From the NCBI RefSeq assembly GCF_021390435.2, contig NZ_JAJVCN010000002.1, positions 2,046,001 through 2,110,000 of the forward strand: 64,000 bases of DNA, given 5' to 3'. Made by a program: the position numbers and the translations under genes. Every line of letters starts with the position of its first letter. Position 1 is the stretch's first letter. This document shows positions 45,475-54,876 of the stretch, piece by piece. A model generated the notes under the pieces. It was not told the origin of the DNA and ran no database searches. It was given only the letters and a program-made list of their open reading frames with translations. The DNA is from Kibdelosporangium philippinense. Its GTDB lineage: Bacteria; Actinomycetota; Actinomycetes; Mycobacteriales; Pseudonocardiaceae.

Positions 45475-47136
45475 CCCAGGTGTTTCACGCGGATAGCCGC
45501 GACACGAGCCGTAGATAGAACGAAGTGCCTGCCCTGTAAGGGAAACTGGGACTTGTCTAGGGTCCAGGTTCTCGAACGGGAAGGCACTTCGCGGATGAAG
45601 CGTATCGAACGGTCCCGCCGGGTCAAGGTCAGCGCGGACGGTACGGGTGTCGTGTCGCATGCCGGGGTCGGAATGCTGCGGGAACTGGCCTGGGATACCG
45701 GGCTGGTGAGCGGGATCAGCACTGCGCTGGCCGACACCTATGCCGGACGGTGGCAGCACGCGCCAGGCCGGGTGTTCACCGACCTGGCGGTCGCGATCGC
45801 AGATGGCGGCGACTGTGTCTCCCACATCGAGGTGTTCGGCGACCGGCACGAGGTATGCGGGCCGGTCGCGTCGATGCCGACCACCTGGCGGATGCTGGAC
45901 CGCGTTGACCCGGCCCATCTGTCCAGGGTGCGTGCCGCGCGGGCAGCGGCACGGGAACGGGCCTGGGCCGCCGGCGCCACCCCGGACCTGACACAGCTGC
46001 TGCGGATCGATTTCGACGCCACAGTCACGATCTCGCACGCGGAGACCAAGCAAAACGCGGCGAAAACCTGGAAACGCACGTTCGGGTTTCACCCGTTGCT
46101 GGCGTTTCTGGACCGCCCGGAGGTCTCCGGCGGCGAGGCCCTGGCCGGGTTGCTGCGTCCGGGCAACGCGGGCAGCAACACCGCCGCCGATCATGTCACC
46201 GTGCTGGAGCAGGCGTTGGCCGCCCTGCCCGAGCACGCCCGGCCTCGGCCGGGTGACCCGGACACGGTGCGGGTGGTGGCCCGCTCGGACTCCGCCGGCG
46301 CCACCCACGCCTTCGCGACGGCGTGCCGGGATCGTGGGGTGTGGTTCTCCTTCGGGTTCCCCGTGGACGCCCGCATCCAGGCCATCGTGGATGAGGTGCC
46401 CGACCAGTGCTGGCAATCCGCGATCGAGTCGGATGGCGGGATCCGGGACGGCGCCTGGGTCGCCGAGGTCACCGGCCTGCTGGACCTGACAGCCTGGCCG
46501 GAAGGCTCCCGGGTGCTGCTGCGCGCCGAACGTCCCCATCCCGGTGCGCAGTTGCGGTTCACCGACGTCGACGGGCACCGGATCACCGCGTTCATCACCG
46601 ACATTCCCGAGCGGGTGATCCCCGGTCAGAACGCCGGGCTGGAGCTTGACCACCGCCAGCACGCCCGGGTCGAAGACCGCATCCGGGAAGGCAAAGCCGC
46701 CGGGCTGCGTAACCTTCCCTGCCGGGGGTGGGATGAGAACGTCGCCTGGCTGGAAACCCTGCTGGCAGCCACGGATCTGGTGTGCTGGGCCAAACTGCTC
46801 GGGTTCACCGGCACACCGGAGTTGGCGCATGCCGAGATCGCCACCTTCCGCAATCTGGTGTTGCACGTGGCCGCCCGCATCACCCGCAGCGCCCGGCAGG
46901 TCCGCCTCCGTATCGACCGGACCTGGAAATACGCCGATGCCATCGCCGAGGCGTGGTTGAGGATCCGTGCCGCGTTCACCTGACCCGTCCACCCTGTCCC
47001 GACGACCCGAAAGACCCCGGAGCGGCCGACACGACAGCAGGTCGGCGGCATGCTCGCGCCTATCTCTCGAATCGCTCGCCGCGAGATCAACCAGACTCAA
47101 CACAAGATCATCCCGGGATCACATGAAACACCTGGG
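45475..47136 (+). mobile_element. IS1380-family element a, copy 1
   Basis: 1662 bp, ends CCCAGGTGTTTCA, target duplication CTAG (45471-45474, 47137-47140). An inverted copy of equal length lies at 53215-54876. Confidence 0.92.
45595..46983 (+). CDS. IS1380-family transposase, copy 1
   Basis: 462 residues from the ATG at 45595 (TTG at 45553 is in frame, but GGGAAGG lies between). DDE family with LLRIDFDATVTISHAETKQN (first Asp), VRVVARSDSAGATHAFA (second), and HARVEDRIREGKAAG (Glu region). Its translation is the same as copy 2. Intact. Confidence 0.93.
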   Translation: MKRIERSRRVKVSADGTGVVSHAGVGMLRELAWDTGLVSGISTALADTYAGRWQHAPGRVFTDLAVAIADGGDCVSHIEVFGDRHEVCGPVASMPTTWRMLDRVDPAHLSRVRAARAAARERAWAAGATPDLTQLLRIDFDATVTISHAETKQNAAKTWKRTFGFHPLLAFLDRPEVSGGEALAGLLRPGNAGSNTAADHVTVLEQALAALPEHARPRPGDPDTVRVVARSDSAGATHAFATACRDRGVWFSFGFPVDARIQAIVDEVPDQCWQSAIESDGGIRDGAWVAEVTGLLDLTAWPEGSRVLLRAERPHPGAQLRFTDVDGHRITAFITDIPERVIPGQNAGLELDHRQHARVEDRIREGKAAGLRNLPCRGWDENVAWLETLLAATDLVCWAKLLGFTGTPELAHAEIATFRNLVLHVAARITRSARQVRLRIDRTWKYADAIAEAWLRIRAAFT

Positions 47137-47193
47137 CTAGTATCTCAGGCATCAGCTCTTGTGTCGTCCGGTTGTCCTCAACGGCCACTACGA

Positions 47194-47454
47194 TCACCTC
47201 CCGTCATCTTTCTGTTGCAACCACGTGGCGGCGTCACGAGCTTCTTGTGCCGCCTTGGTGGCCTGCTCCCGCCTTGCCAGGTCAACCCGGGCGATCTCGT
47301 CCAAGATGTTTGCCTTGCGCAGCAACCAAGCCACCTGAACAGGTACCGGATCTGACTCGTCCGGCCGTGAGGTAGCCAGCTCGCCGAGCTCCCGAGCCAA
47401 CACGTCCGCGTATGGTGGATCAGGCGGAAACCCGTTCACCTCCTTCTCATCCAC
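47194..47454 (-). CDS. Small AICE protein, unknown
   Basis: 86 residues from GTG 47454 (8-bp overlap with the XRE gene); starts at 47508 or 47523 are possible but overlap more. Acidic N-terminus, then a helical C-terminus LARREQATKAAQEARDAATW. It is followed closely by the split gene at 47188. No domain recognised. Confidence 0.6.
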   Translation of the reverse strand: MDEKEVNGFPPDPPYADVLARELGELATSRPDESDPVPVQVAWLLRKANILDEIARVDLARREQATKAAQEARDAATWLQQKDDGR

Positions 47455-47965
47455 GGTTTGAACCCCGGAAATCTTGCTTGACCTCGAAAGATCGTCCGTT
47501 GTGGACATATGTTTCTGGGTCAATAACGTCGGCCAAGGTCATATTGGCGAAACGTGCAACCTTGGCCAGCAGCAGCATTGTTGGCCGCTTGTCGCCATTC
47601 TCCACCGGCGTAAGCCGAGACTTGGAGATCTTCAGGCGGTACGCCATCTGGTCCGTAGTCAGCTTAAAATGCTTGCGCCAAGCGCGAATCCAGCCACCGG
47701 CATCAAGCGGTACCACCAAGTTGTCAGCCGTGAGCATCAGCTCACCGGACCGGGCGCCCACCTGTAGGCACGCTTCTACTGCGGTTACTGCGTCCCGAAG
47801 CAGCTCCCAACCCAGCTCGTTTGCCACGATCCGAACATTCCGGCCGTATCCGAAGAGATCTACGCTGGGTGCTCTCTCGCCGTCGACCGTCATGACGGCG
47901 AACGCACGTTCGCGCAGCACAACGGTTCTCTCTGCGGACGGAACTCTCAGCCGGGTGTCGTTCAC
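47447..47965 (-). CDS. AICE protein with C-terminal XRE helix-turn-helix
   Basis: 172 residues. The N-terminal ~85 residues have no recognised fold; ~92-150 form a Cro/C1-type HTH (RKHFKLTTDQMAYRLKISKS, LTPVENGDKRPTMLLLAKVA). Possibly regulates the transfer/replication operon in which it lies. Overlaps the upstream gene by ATGA. Confidence 0.78.
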   Translation of the reverse strand: MNDTRLRVPSAERTVVLRERAFAVMTVDGERAPSVDLFGYGRNVRIVANELGWELLRDAVTAVEACLQVGARSGELMLTADNLVVPLDAGGWIRAWRKHFKLTTDQMAYRLKISKSRLTPVENGDKRPTMLLLAKVARFANMTLADVIDPETYVHNGRSFEVKQDFRGSNRG

Positions 47966-48244
47966 AGCACACCTCCGCCCGCGTCTCCGAACTCATCACG
48001 CAACATGTGGCGCCCGCCAGAGCTTCCCTCGTCGTTTGCCTCTGGCGGTGCGGGCATGCCGTCTGGATCAAGAATCTCGGCCAGCTCGGTAGCCTTTTCA
48101 GCCAGCGCCAGCAAAAACGCCGCCACCTCAACCTTGTGCTTTCCGGTGACTGGTGGAAGCACCATGGCGTCACCAGGATCAAGCGACAGCAGCAGTGCTG
48201 GGGGCTGCCCTGAATGCCAGTTCACGAGATCTGCCCCAGCCTTA

Positions 48245-49181
48245 GAGGGCATCTGATCTTGGTTGGGGCGATATGTCTGTGTCGGGTGACGGCTGATACC
48301 TTGATCAACTTGTGGGGTCCCGGCGTGCGTACCGCAGCGACTTGTCCGATGCTCGCTGGGCGTTGATCGAGCCAACGCTGACGGCGTGGCGTGCTGCCCG
48401 GCGTGGGCCGGGAACCGTGATGCGCGTGCATGACTTGCGGGAGATCGTGAACGCGATCCTGTACGTGTGCCGGACCGGGATCGCCTGGGAGTATCTGCCG
48501 CACGACTTCCCGCCCTGCAAGACGGTTTATGACTACTACGCCAAGTGGGAAGCCGATGGCACAACGGAAACGCTGCATGACCTGTTGCGTGACCAAGTCC
48601 GCGTCGCGAAAGGCCGCGCTGCTGCCCCGACGGCGGCGATCATCGACTCGCAGAGCGTGAAAACCTCCTGCAATGTCAGCGAATCCAGTCAGGGTATCGA
48701 CGCGGGCAAGAAGATCAAGGGCCGCAAACGGCACATCGCCACCGATGTGCTCGGCCTGCTGCTGGCGGTAATCGTGACCGCGGCGTCGGTGCAGGATTCC
48801 GCTGGCGGGCAACAGGTTCTCGATCATCTCGCCGCTGCGCATCCGACCGTGTCGGCGGCATGGGTGGACGGTGGCTACAACAACACAGTCATCCGTCATG
48901 GAGCCCAGCGGGGTATCCGGGTTGAGGTCGTCAAACGCCCTTCTGCCAAGGGATTCCACGTGTTGCCCCGGCGGTGGGTAGTGGAGCGCAGTCTGGGCTG
49001 GCTGATGCAACACCGCCGACTCGCGCGCGACTACGAAGCCCTGCCCCAGCGGTCGCGCACGATGGTCCACTGGGCGATGACTAACATAATGAGCCGCACC
49101 CTGACCGGGGAATCCACCCAAACCTGGCGAAACGATCCACCCAAAGCAGACATTCTTGCCTAACTAAGATCAGATGCCCTC
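48245..49181 (+). mobile_element. IS5-family element in a small AICE gene
   Basis: 937 bp; ends GAGGGCATCTGATCTT; target duplication TTA (48242-48244, 49182-49184). Confidence 0.9.
48312..49163 (+). CDS. IS5-family transposase
   Basis: 283 residues, GTG start. Landmarks: DLSDARWALIEPTLTAWR, CRTGIAWEYLPHDFPPC, first Asp in AAIIDSQSVKTS, second in AAWVDGGYNNTV, and Glu in RWVVERSLGWLMQHRRLARD. Intact. Confidence 0.93.
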   Translation: MGSRRAYRSDLSDARWALIEPTLTAWRAARRGPGTVMRVHDLREIVNAILYVCRTGIAWEYLPHDFPPCKTVYDYYAKWEADGTTETLHDLLRDQVRVAKGRAAAPTAAIIDSQSVKTSCNVSESSQGIDAGKKIKGRKRHIATDVLGLLLAVIVTAASVQDSAGGQQVLDHLAAAHPTVSAAWVDGGYNNTVIRHGAQRGIRVEVVKRPSAKGFHVLPRRWVVERSLGWLMQHRRLARDYEALPQRSRTMVHWAMTNIMSRTLTGESTQTWRNDPPKADILA

Positions 49182-49236
49182 TTAGGGCCAATCGGCCAAA
49201 TGGCTTGCCGCAGAGCCTTGTCTATCGCGTCGCTGC

Positions 49237-49698
49237 TCATGCCGCAGCAGACTTTGAGGTGTCGGGACCAGGAGCCTTGCCCGAGCCACGACCGCCCGAG
49301 GCGGCAGCAGCCTTGAAACCGGTCGCACGAAATGTGTACGACAGGTATTTGAACTCACCGTTACCGGCCACCTTTGGCTCTGCTGTCAACCCTTCCAGCT
49401 CAATCGGCCGCATCCCGGGGAGAACTTCGGTCGTCGTCGGCACGGGCTGATGATCTGCGGTGAAAACGATCTCGAACGACGCGCGCTTCGCGTTGGGCTG
49501 GTCGGGGTCCGTGACTGTCGCTTTCCACTGCCGCAGCCCGGTCACGTCGTCGTTCCGCTGTCGCACAGGTCGGCCCGATGCCCGGTCCTGCTGCGACTGG
49601 TACTCAGTGTCCGGCACGACGTCCCCGACCAAGACAAGTCCCTTGGGGAACGCCAGGTCAAACGGGATCTCAAACCGGTAGCCCTTGGCAATCGCCAT
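49237..49698 (-). CDS. AICE conserved protein, first gene of the transfer operon
   Basis: 153 residues from the ATG at 49698, 9 nt after AAGGG (ATG 49704 is too close). FEIPFDLAFPKGLVLVGDV, then LRQWKATVTDPDQPNAKRAS, and a C-terminal Gly/Ser/Lys tail. Position and layout recall the SCO3933-type proteins of AICEs, but similarity is judged only by eye. It is the promoter-proximal gene opposite korSA. Confidence 0.65.
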   Translation of the reverse strand: MAIAKGYRFEIPFDLAFPKGLVLVGDVVPDTEYQSQQDRASGRPVRQRNDDVTGLRQWKATVTDPDQPNAKRASFEIVFTADHQPVPTTTEVLPGMRPIELEGLTAEPKVAGNGEFKYLSYTFRATGFKAAAASGGRGSGKAPGPDTSKSAAA

Positions 49699-49756
49699 GA
49701 TCATTAACCCTTTTCGCTTGGTTGTTGGCGGCCAGACCGCCCGTTTACAGTTCTAG

Positions 49757-49837
49757 TATAGCGGATACTGCTAGCAGTGTTGAAAGTGCCTGCTGCGCCG
49801 ATCAGGTGACTTACCGCTATGTCAGCTATAGCGATAC
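49757..49837. promoter_or_regulatory. Divergent AICE promoter with repeated TATAGCG(G)ATAC motifs
   Basis: TATAGCGGATAC (49757-49768) and TATAGCGATAC (49827-49837), plus an inverted CGCTAT (49815-49820). The second copy ends 9 bp before the GntR start codon and may overlap a -10 box. Candidate binding sites for the GntR regulator. Confidence 0.5.
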
Positions 49838-49846
49838 AGTTGCGCC

Positions 49847-50242
49847 ATGGAGTTGGACCCGGCAGACCCCCGTCCGGTGTATGAGCGAATCGCTGACGAA
49901 CTTCGTCGGTCGATCACTAACGGCGTGATCAAGCTGGGAGATCAACTTCCCTCGCTCGCGGAGATCAAGAGTCGATACGACGTATCGACGATGACGGCCC
50001 GCGAAGCGATCAAAGTCCTGAGTACTGAAGGTCTTGTTGTGGTGCGCCAAGGGGCCGGAGCGTTCGTGATTGGCACAGCTGTCAAGACCGGTACATCCGA
50101 AAGCCCCACCGGTCTCGTTCAGCAACTGCATCGCATTGAGAACCTGCTTGGTGACCTTGACAGTCGGGTAGCTGCGTTGGAGCAGGTTGTCAGCCATCGC
50201 GAGACCTCTCAATCTCCTCAAGACGGTCCACACGACCGTTAA
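49847..50242 (+). CDS. GntR-family regulator, KorSA-like
   Basis: 131 residues. Winged HTH: VYERIADELRRSITNGVIKL, GDQLPSLAEIKSRYDVSTMT, AREAIKVLSTEGLVVVRQGA. A short C-terminus (HRIENLLGDLDSRVAALEQV) looks like a coiled coil rather than a ligand domain, as in KorSA, which represses its own gene and the AICE activator. Diverges from the transfer operon across repeated TATAGCG motifs. Confidence 0.85.
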   Translation: MELDPADPRPVYERIADELRRSITNGVIKLGDQLPSLAEIKSRYDVSTMTAREAIKVLSTEGLVVVRQGAGAFVIGTAVKTGTSESPTGLVQQLHRIENLLGDLDSRVAALEQVVSHRETSQSPQDGPHDR

Positions 50243-50330
50243 GCGCGATCAAGCGAGTCTCGATCTGCCCTGCTAGCGCCTTCAGTTCGGCCCAAGTCGG
50301 TTCAACATCTGTTTTGTCTTTGTCGTCCAT
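50190..50330 (-). CDS. 46-residue coiled-coil ORF antisense to the GntR 3' end
   Basis: ATG 50330 preceded by GGTGGAG 4 nt away; product begins MDDKDKTDVEPTWAELKALA and continues with heptad-like LNGRVDRLEEIE. The last 53 bp overlap the GntR gene on the other strand. Small, but with a good ribosome site and protein-like composition. Confidence 0.5.
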   Translation of the reverse strand: MDDKDKTDVEPTWAELKALAGQIETRLIALNGRVDRLEEIERSRDG

Positions 50331-50362
50331 GGCACTCCACCCCTCCCGATCTCCGGCTGCTG

Positions 50363-50668
50363 TCAGTCCTGGACCGGGTCCAAATTGACAGCTCCGTTCG
50401 TCGCCCCCCGGCTGACTAGCGGCAACACTTCCGGCACATCCACGGGCTTGGCTACTTCGTCGCAGTACTTCGCGAACCGCAGCGCCGCCGCCGCCAACTG
50501 TCGGGCGAACAACGCCGCAACCTCAGGCCCGCCAGGTTCCCTACGGTCGACTTGCACAGACAGGCACGCCGTGCCCAGCTCCGCCACGAGTTGAACCTGG
50601 TCCCGTGGTTCGGCCACCACTCGGACCTCATCGCCGACTTGGGGACGAATCACGACGTAGAAGCTCAT
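50363..50668 (-). CDS. Small AICE protein, unknown
   Basis: 101 residues from the ATG at 50668, 8 nt after GGGAGG (GTG 50677 also possible). SFYVVIRPQVGDEVRVVAEP then a helical LFARQLAAAALRFAKYCDE. Probably cotranscribed with the 46-residue ORF. No domain recognised. Confidence 0.65.
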   Translation of the reverse strand: MSFYVVIRPQVGDEVRVVAEPRDQVQLVAELGTACLSVQVDRREPGGPEVAALFARQLAAAALRFAKYCDEVAKPVDVPEVLPLVSRGATNGAVNLDPVQD

Positions 50669-51489
50669 CGCCTGCACCTCCCTCCTCGTTGGTCAAAGAC
50701 GGGTCACCCCGCTCTGATCAGCATCGGCGCTAGGCTGAAGGAAGACGACGATATGAGCGATGCACGCATGACATGCGCATAAGAATCGAGGTCGGTGCAG
50801 GTGGAGGCGTTCGGCGAGGCGCTCAAAGCGCTCCGCACCGCAGCCCACATGAGCCAGAGCGAACTAGCGCAAGCGGCACTGTGGAGTCAAAGCCAGATCA
50901 GCCGGGCTGAGGGTGGCCTGTTCGTCCCGGACGAAAGCATGGTCGAGCGTATCGACGCCTTGCTGAACGGCCAAGGCCGCCTGGTCCGAGCTCTGCAAGC
51001 GGCTCGTGACCCAAAACCGAACTCTCTCATTGTGGCCAGTGAGAGCGACCCATGGGATGTCAGTGAACTACTCCGCAAAATGCGCCGTACAGACGTTGGT
51101 AAGGAGACGATCGAGCAGCTAGAAGTCGTGGTCGAGCAGCTTTGTTGTGAGTACGCCTGGCGTGATCCCCAAGAGTTGCGAACCGACGCCAAAAGTTGGT
51201 TGCAATACATCTCCCAGTTGCTTGACGGTCCCTGCACTCTCCGAGACCACCGCGACCTTCTAGTGAATGCCGGATGGCTCTCACTGCTGATCGGATGCCT
51301 TGAATACGACCTAGGTCGAGTCCGTCAAGCGGAACTTACCCGCGTGGCTGCTCAGAATCTTGGCAAGGAGACCGGTCACGGTGAAATTGTGGCGTGGTCG
51401 TTTGAGCTCAGCGCTTGGTTTGCCCTCACACAAGGCCGACTCCGTTCGGTTGGCGACTATGCCGAGGCAGGAACCAAAGCAGCCCCTAA

Positions 51490-53210
51490 CCTTGATCATT
51501 CACGTGGGTGACGTGTCCGCCTGTGCCGGTTCGGATGTTGATCTTGAGTTGGTTGCTGTGTGGTGATGGTCAGGGTTCGAGCCCGGCCGCCGGTGTTGGC
51601 TGGGCGCCGGGTTGGGGGGCGGGCCTTTCAGGTCGAGGGGCAGGGACAGGGGTCATCGAGTTGGTGGTGGCAGGGCCAGCGCTGCCCGGAGGCAGGCGGC
51701 GAGAGGGTCGGCCCAGGGCCAGGTTTCCGGGATTTTGATCTTGCGTTTGCGTTGGCCGCGGACGATGCGGGCGGCGGTGTGCAGTAGCCGGTAGCGCAGG
51801 GTTTTGGGTTCGGCTTTGGCGAGGGTGCCCTCAAGGCAGAGCAGGCGCAGCCAGGCGAGCAGGTCGATGGCGATGGTGGCGGCCAGACACCAGGCCCGGT
51901 TGATCTCGATCTTGGTGGAGGGCAGGTGACCGAGGCCGGTTTGCTTGCCGCAGCGGACGTGGTCCTCGACTCGGGCGTGCGGGCGGTGACGGGCTTCCAG
52001 GAACTGGACGGTGGCGCCCGAACCGCTGCCCGGGGTGTTGGTGGCCACCAGTTGGTAGCGCCAGCCGTCGGCTTCTTCGAACAGGGACAACTGTGCGCCG
52101 GGGTGGGGTTTCTCACGACGACAGATGATCCGCAGATCGGCCGGCCAGTTCTCCAGTTGGTCCCCGTCGGGGTGGTGACGTAGTAGCGCGGTCAGTTCCA
52201 CCACGCCGGCTTTGTCCAGCGGCCGAGGATCGCCGTGGTGATCGAGCACTGCCTGCCATGCCTTCGCGGGGACACGGCCGATCGCGGCTCGTTCCCGCGC
52301 ACCGAGTTCCCAGCCGACGCTGTAGTGCGCCTGCCTGCCTGGCTTGGCGTTCAGCGCGGTGATGTACTTGATGAGACCGTGGGAGGCGCCCGCGCCGTCC
52401 ACGGTGACTAGAAGGTTCCTTCGATGTTTCGCCGGGATCTGGGCGATCGCGGCGTCGAGGACCTCGAGGTGATCAGCTGTCGTGTTGGATCCGGCGCTTC
52501 CTGTGCGCAGCAACAGGGCCAGCGATTCGCCGGTGTTGTCACACATGGCCAGCAGCGGATGATGACCGAAGCTGCCCTTGTAGGTTCCCGCGGCGAGTTG
52601 TTTGTCCGAGTGCGCGATCACCAGCGAACCATCCAACCGGACCACCACGGTCGTGCCCAGATCACGGTCGGCCACCCGCGACGGCGGAATCCGGCCGTGC
52701 CGTCGCTCGATCAACGACCACACATGCTCGCGGATCCGGGCACGCACACGGGCGATCTTGTTGCGCTGCACCTGACCGACCGCGTCCAACGTGCGCCACA
52801 ACGTCGGATCTGAGGCGACCGGCCCGAACAGTTCGGCCTGATCGCGCAGGACAGCCAGATCCGACAGGACCCGCCCGCCGTCAGCGATCAACACCGCGGT
52901 GTCGGCGAACACCCGGCCACGGTCATGCACCGGCATGAACCCACGCCGCGCCATCGCCCGCGACAAGCCTTCCGTCAACCCGGTGCGGTCGGCCAGCAAC
53001 CGCACCGCCGCGGTCCCGGCATGACTGACCACGCCACGCCCACCGACTTCTACCGCCAGATCCCGCGACCACCCAGTAACATCCACGTCGAAAGTGCTCC
53101 AGAGCTTCATGGGTAAGAACAGGCATTAGCAACCTCATCTTCCCAGCTCAGGAGCACTTTTCCCTGTTCCGACACGGCGCCCGAATCAAGATCGCCATGA
53201 ATACTCAGGG
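51490..53210 (-). mobile_element. IS1380-family element b
   Basis: 1721 bp; degenerate ends CCTTGATCATTCACG and, inverted, CCCTGAGTATTCATG; flanked by CTAA at 51486-51489 and 53211-53214. The right CTAA is shared with the adjoining IS1380 element. Confidence 0.85.
51653..53110 (-). CDS. IS1380-family transposase (element b)
   Basis: 485 residues. TTVVVRLDGSLVIAHSDKQ (first Asp), RRNLLVTVDGAGASHGLIKY (second), and RPHARVEDHVRCGKQTG (Glu region). Clearly related to, but distinct from, the two 462-residue enzymes nearby. Intact. Confidence 0.92.
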   Translation of the reverse strand: MKLWSTFDVDVTGWSRDLAVEVGGRGVVSHAGTAAVRLLADRTGLTEGLSRAMARRGFMPVHDRGRVFADTAVLIADGGRVLSDLAVLRDQAELFGPVASDPTLWRTLDAVGQVQRNKIARVRARIREHVWSLIERRHGRIPPSRVADRDLGTTVVVRLDGSLVIAHSDKQLAAGTYKGSFGHHPLLAMCDNTGESLALLLRTGSAGSNTTADHLEVLDAAIAQIPAKHRRNLLVTVDGAGASHGLIKYITALNAKPGRQAHYSVGWELGARERAAIGRVPAKAWQAVLDHHGDPRPLDKAGVVELTALLRHHPDGDQLENWPADLRIICRREKPHPGAQLSLFEEADGWRYQLVATNTPGSGSGATVQFLEARHRPHARVEDHVRCGKQTGLGHLPSTKIEINRAWCLAATIAIDLLAWLRLLCLEGTLAKAEPKTLRYRLLHTAARIVRGQRKRKIKIPETWPWADPLAACLRAALALPPPTR

Positions 53211-53214
53211 CTAA

Positions 53215-54876
53215 CCCAGGTGTTTCATGTGATCCCGGGATGATCTTGTGTTGAGTCTGGTTGATCTCGCGGCGAGCGATTCGAGAGATAGGCGCGAGCA
53301 TGCCGCCGACCTGCTGTCGTGTCGGCCGCTCCGGGGTCTTTCGGGTCGTCGGGACAGGGTGGACGGGTCAGGTGAACGCGGCACGGATCCTCAACCACGC
53401 CTCGGCGATGGCATCGGCGTATTTCCAGGTCCGGTCGATACGGAGGCGGACCTGCCGGGCGCTGCGGGTGATGCGGGCGGCCACGTGCAACACCAGATTG
53501 CGGAAGGTGGCGATCTCGGCATGCGCCAACTCCGGTGTGCCGGTGAACCCGAGCAGTTTGGCCCAGCACACCAGATCCGTGGCTGCCAGCAGGGTTTCCA
53601 GCCAGGCGACGTTCTCATCCCACCCCCGGCAGGGAAGGTTACGCAGCCCGGCGGCTTTGCCTTCCCGGATGCGGTCTTCGACCCGGGCGTGCTGGCGGTG
53701 GTCAAGCTCCAGCCCGGCGTTCTGACCGGGGATCACCCGCTCGGGAATGTCGGTGATGAACGCGGTGATCCGGTGCCCGTCGACGTCGGTGAACCGCAAC
53801 TGCGCACCGGGATGGGGACGTTCGGCGCGCAGCAGCACCCGGGAGCCTTCCGGCCAGGCTGTCAGGTCCAGCAGGCCGGTGACCTCGGCGACCCAGGCGC
53901 CGTCCCGGATCCCGCCATCCGACTCGATCGCGGATTGCCAGCACTGGTCGGGCACCTCATCCACGATGGCCTGGATGCGGGCGTCCACGGGGAACCCGAA
54001 GGAGAACCACACCCCACGATCCCGGCACGCCGTCGCGAAGGCGTGGGTGGCGCCGGCGGAGTCCGAGCGGGCCACCACCCGCACCGTGTCCGGGTCACCC
54101 GGCCGAGGCCGGGCGTGCTCGGGCAGGGCGGCCAACGCCTGCTCCAGCACGGTGACATGATCGGCGGCGGTGTTGCTGCCCGCGTTGCCCGGACGCAGCA
54201 ACCCGGCCAGGGCCTCGCCGCCGGAGACCTCCGGGCGGTCCAGAAACGCCAGCAACGGGTGAAACCCGAACGTGCGTTTCCAGGTTTTCGCCGCGTTTTG
54301 CTTGGTCTCCGCGTGCGAGATCGTGACTGTGGCGTCGAAATCGATCCGCAGCAGCTGTGTCAGGTCCGGGGTGGCGCCGGCGGCCCAGGCCCGTTCCCGT
54401 GCCGCTGCCCGCGCGGCACGCACCCTGGACAGATGGGCCGGGTCAACGCGGTCCAGCATCCGCCAGGTGGTCGGCATCGACGCGACCGGCCCGCATACCT
54501 CGTGCCGGTCGCCGAACACCTCGATGTGGGAGACACAGTCGCCGCCATCTGCGATCGCGACCGCCAGGTCGGTGAACACCCGGCCTGGCGCGTGCTGCCA
54601 CCGTCCGGCATAGGTGTCGGCCAGCGCAGTGCTGATCCCGCTCACCAGCCCGGTATCCCAGGCCAGTTCCCGCAGCATTCCGACCCCGGCATGCGACACG
54701 ACACCCGTACCGTCCGCGCTGACCTTGACCCGGCGGGACCGTTCGATACGCTTCATCCGCGAAGTGCCTTCCCGTTCGAGAACCTGGACCCTAGACAAGT
54801 CCCAGTTTCCCTTACAGGGCAGGCACTTCGTTCTATCTACGGCTCGTGTCGCGGCTATCCGCGTGAAACACCTGGG
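53215..54876 (-). mobile_element. IS1380-family element a, copy 2 (inverted)
   Basis: 1662 bp, ends CCCAGGTGTTTCA, target duplication CTAA (53211-53214, 54877-54880). Same length as 45475-47136, opposite orientation. Confidence 0.92.
53368..54756 (-). CDS. IS1380-family transposase, copy 2
   Basis: 462 residues, translation indistinguishable from the copy at 45595, same start logic and same catalytic segments (LLRIDFDATVTISHAE, RSDSAGATHAFA). Intact, so together the pair forms a perfect-looking inverted repeat around the korSA segment. Confidence 0.93.
   Translation of the reverse strand: MKRIERSRRVKVSADGTGVVSHAGVGMLRELAWDTGLVSGISTALADTYAGRWQHAPGRVFTDLAVAIADGGDCVSHIEVFGDRHEVCGPVASMPTTWRMLDRVDPAHLSRVRAARAAARERAWAAGATPDLTQLLRIDFDATVTISHAETKQNAAKTWKRTFGFHPLLAFLDRPEVSGGEALAGLLRPGNAGSNTAADHVTVLEQALAALPEHARPRPGDPDTVRVVARSDSAGATHAFATACRDRGVWFSFGFPVDARIQAIVDEVPDQCWQSAIESDGGIRDGAWVAEVTGLLDLTAWPEGSRVLLRAERPHPGAQLRFTDVDGHRITAFITDIPERVIPGQNAGLELDHRQHARVEDRIREGKAAGLRNLPCRGWDENVAWLETLLAATDLVCWAKLLGFTGTPELAHAEIATFRNLVLHVAARITRSARQVRLRIDRTWKYADAIAEAWLRIRAAFT

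Larger units (their letters stand above)
45205..47188 (-). pseudogene. Small AICE gene split by IS1380
   Basis: GTG start at 47188 after GGGAGGTGAT. Sixteen codons (VAVEDNRTTQELMPEI) lie right of the IS and the rest left (LDGRFVASLRSWAYFE ... to 45205). Removing 45475-47136 and one CTAG copy restores a ~105-residue helical protein. No known domain. Confidence 0.78.
47962..49240 (-). pseudogene. Small AICE gene split by IS5
   Basis: Starts at ATG 49240 (SSDAIDKALRQAIWPIG), interrupted by 48245-49181, resumes PKAGADLVNWHSGQPP and ends at 47962. Rejoined length ~112 residues in a continuous frame. No known domain; contains HKVEVAAFLLALAEKATELA, probably helical. ATGA overlaps on both sides. Confidence 0.78.

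Noticed and set aside
45205..47103. 632-codon minus-strand frame across IS1380 copy 1
   Set aside because: Mostly antisense of the transposase; only its last ~90 codons are real, belonging to the split AICE gene.
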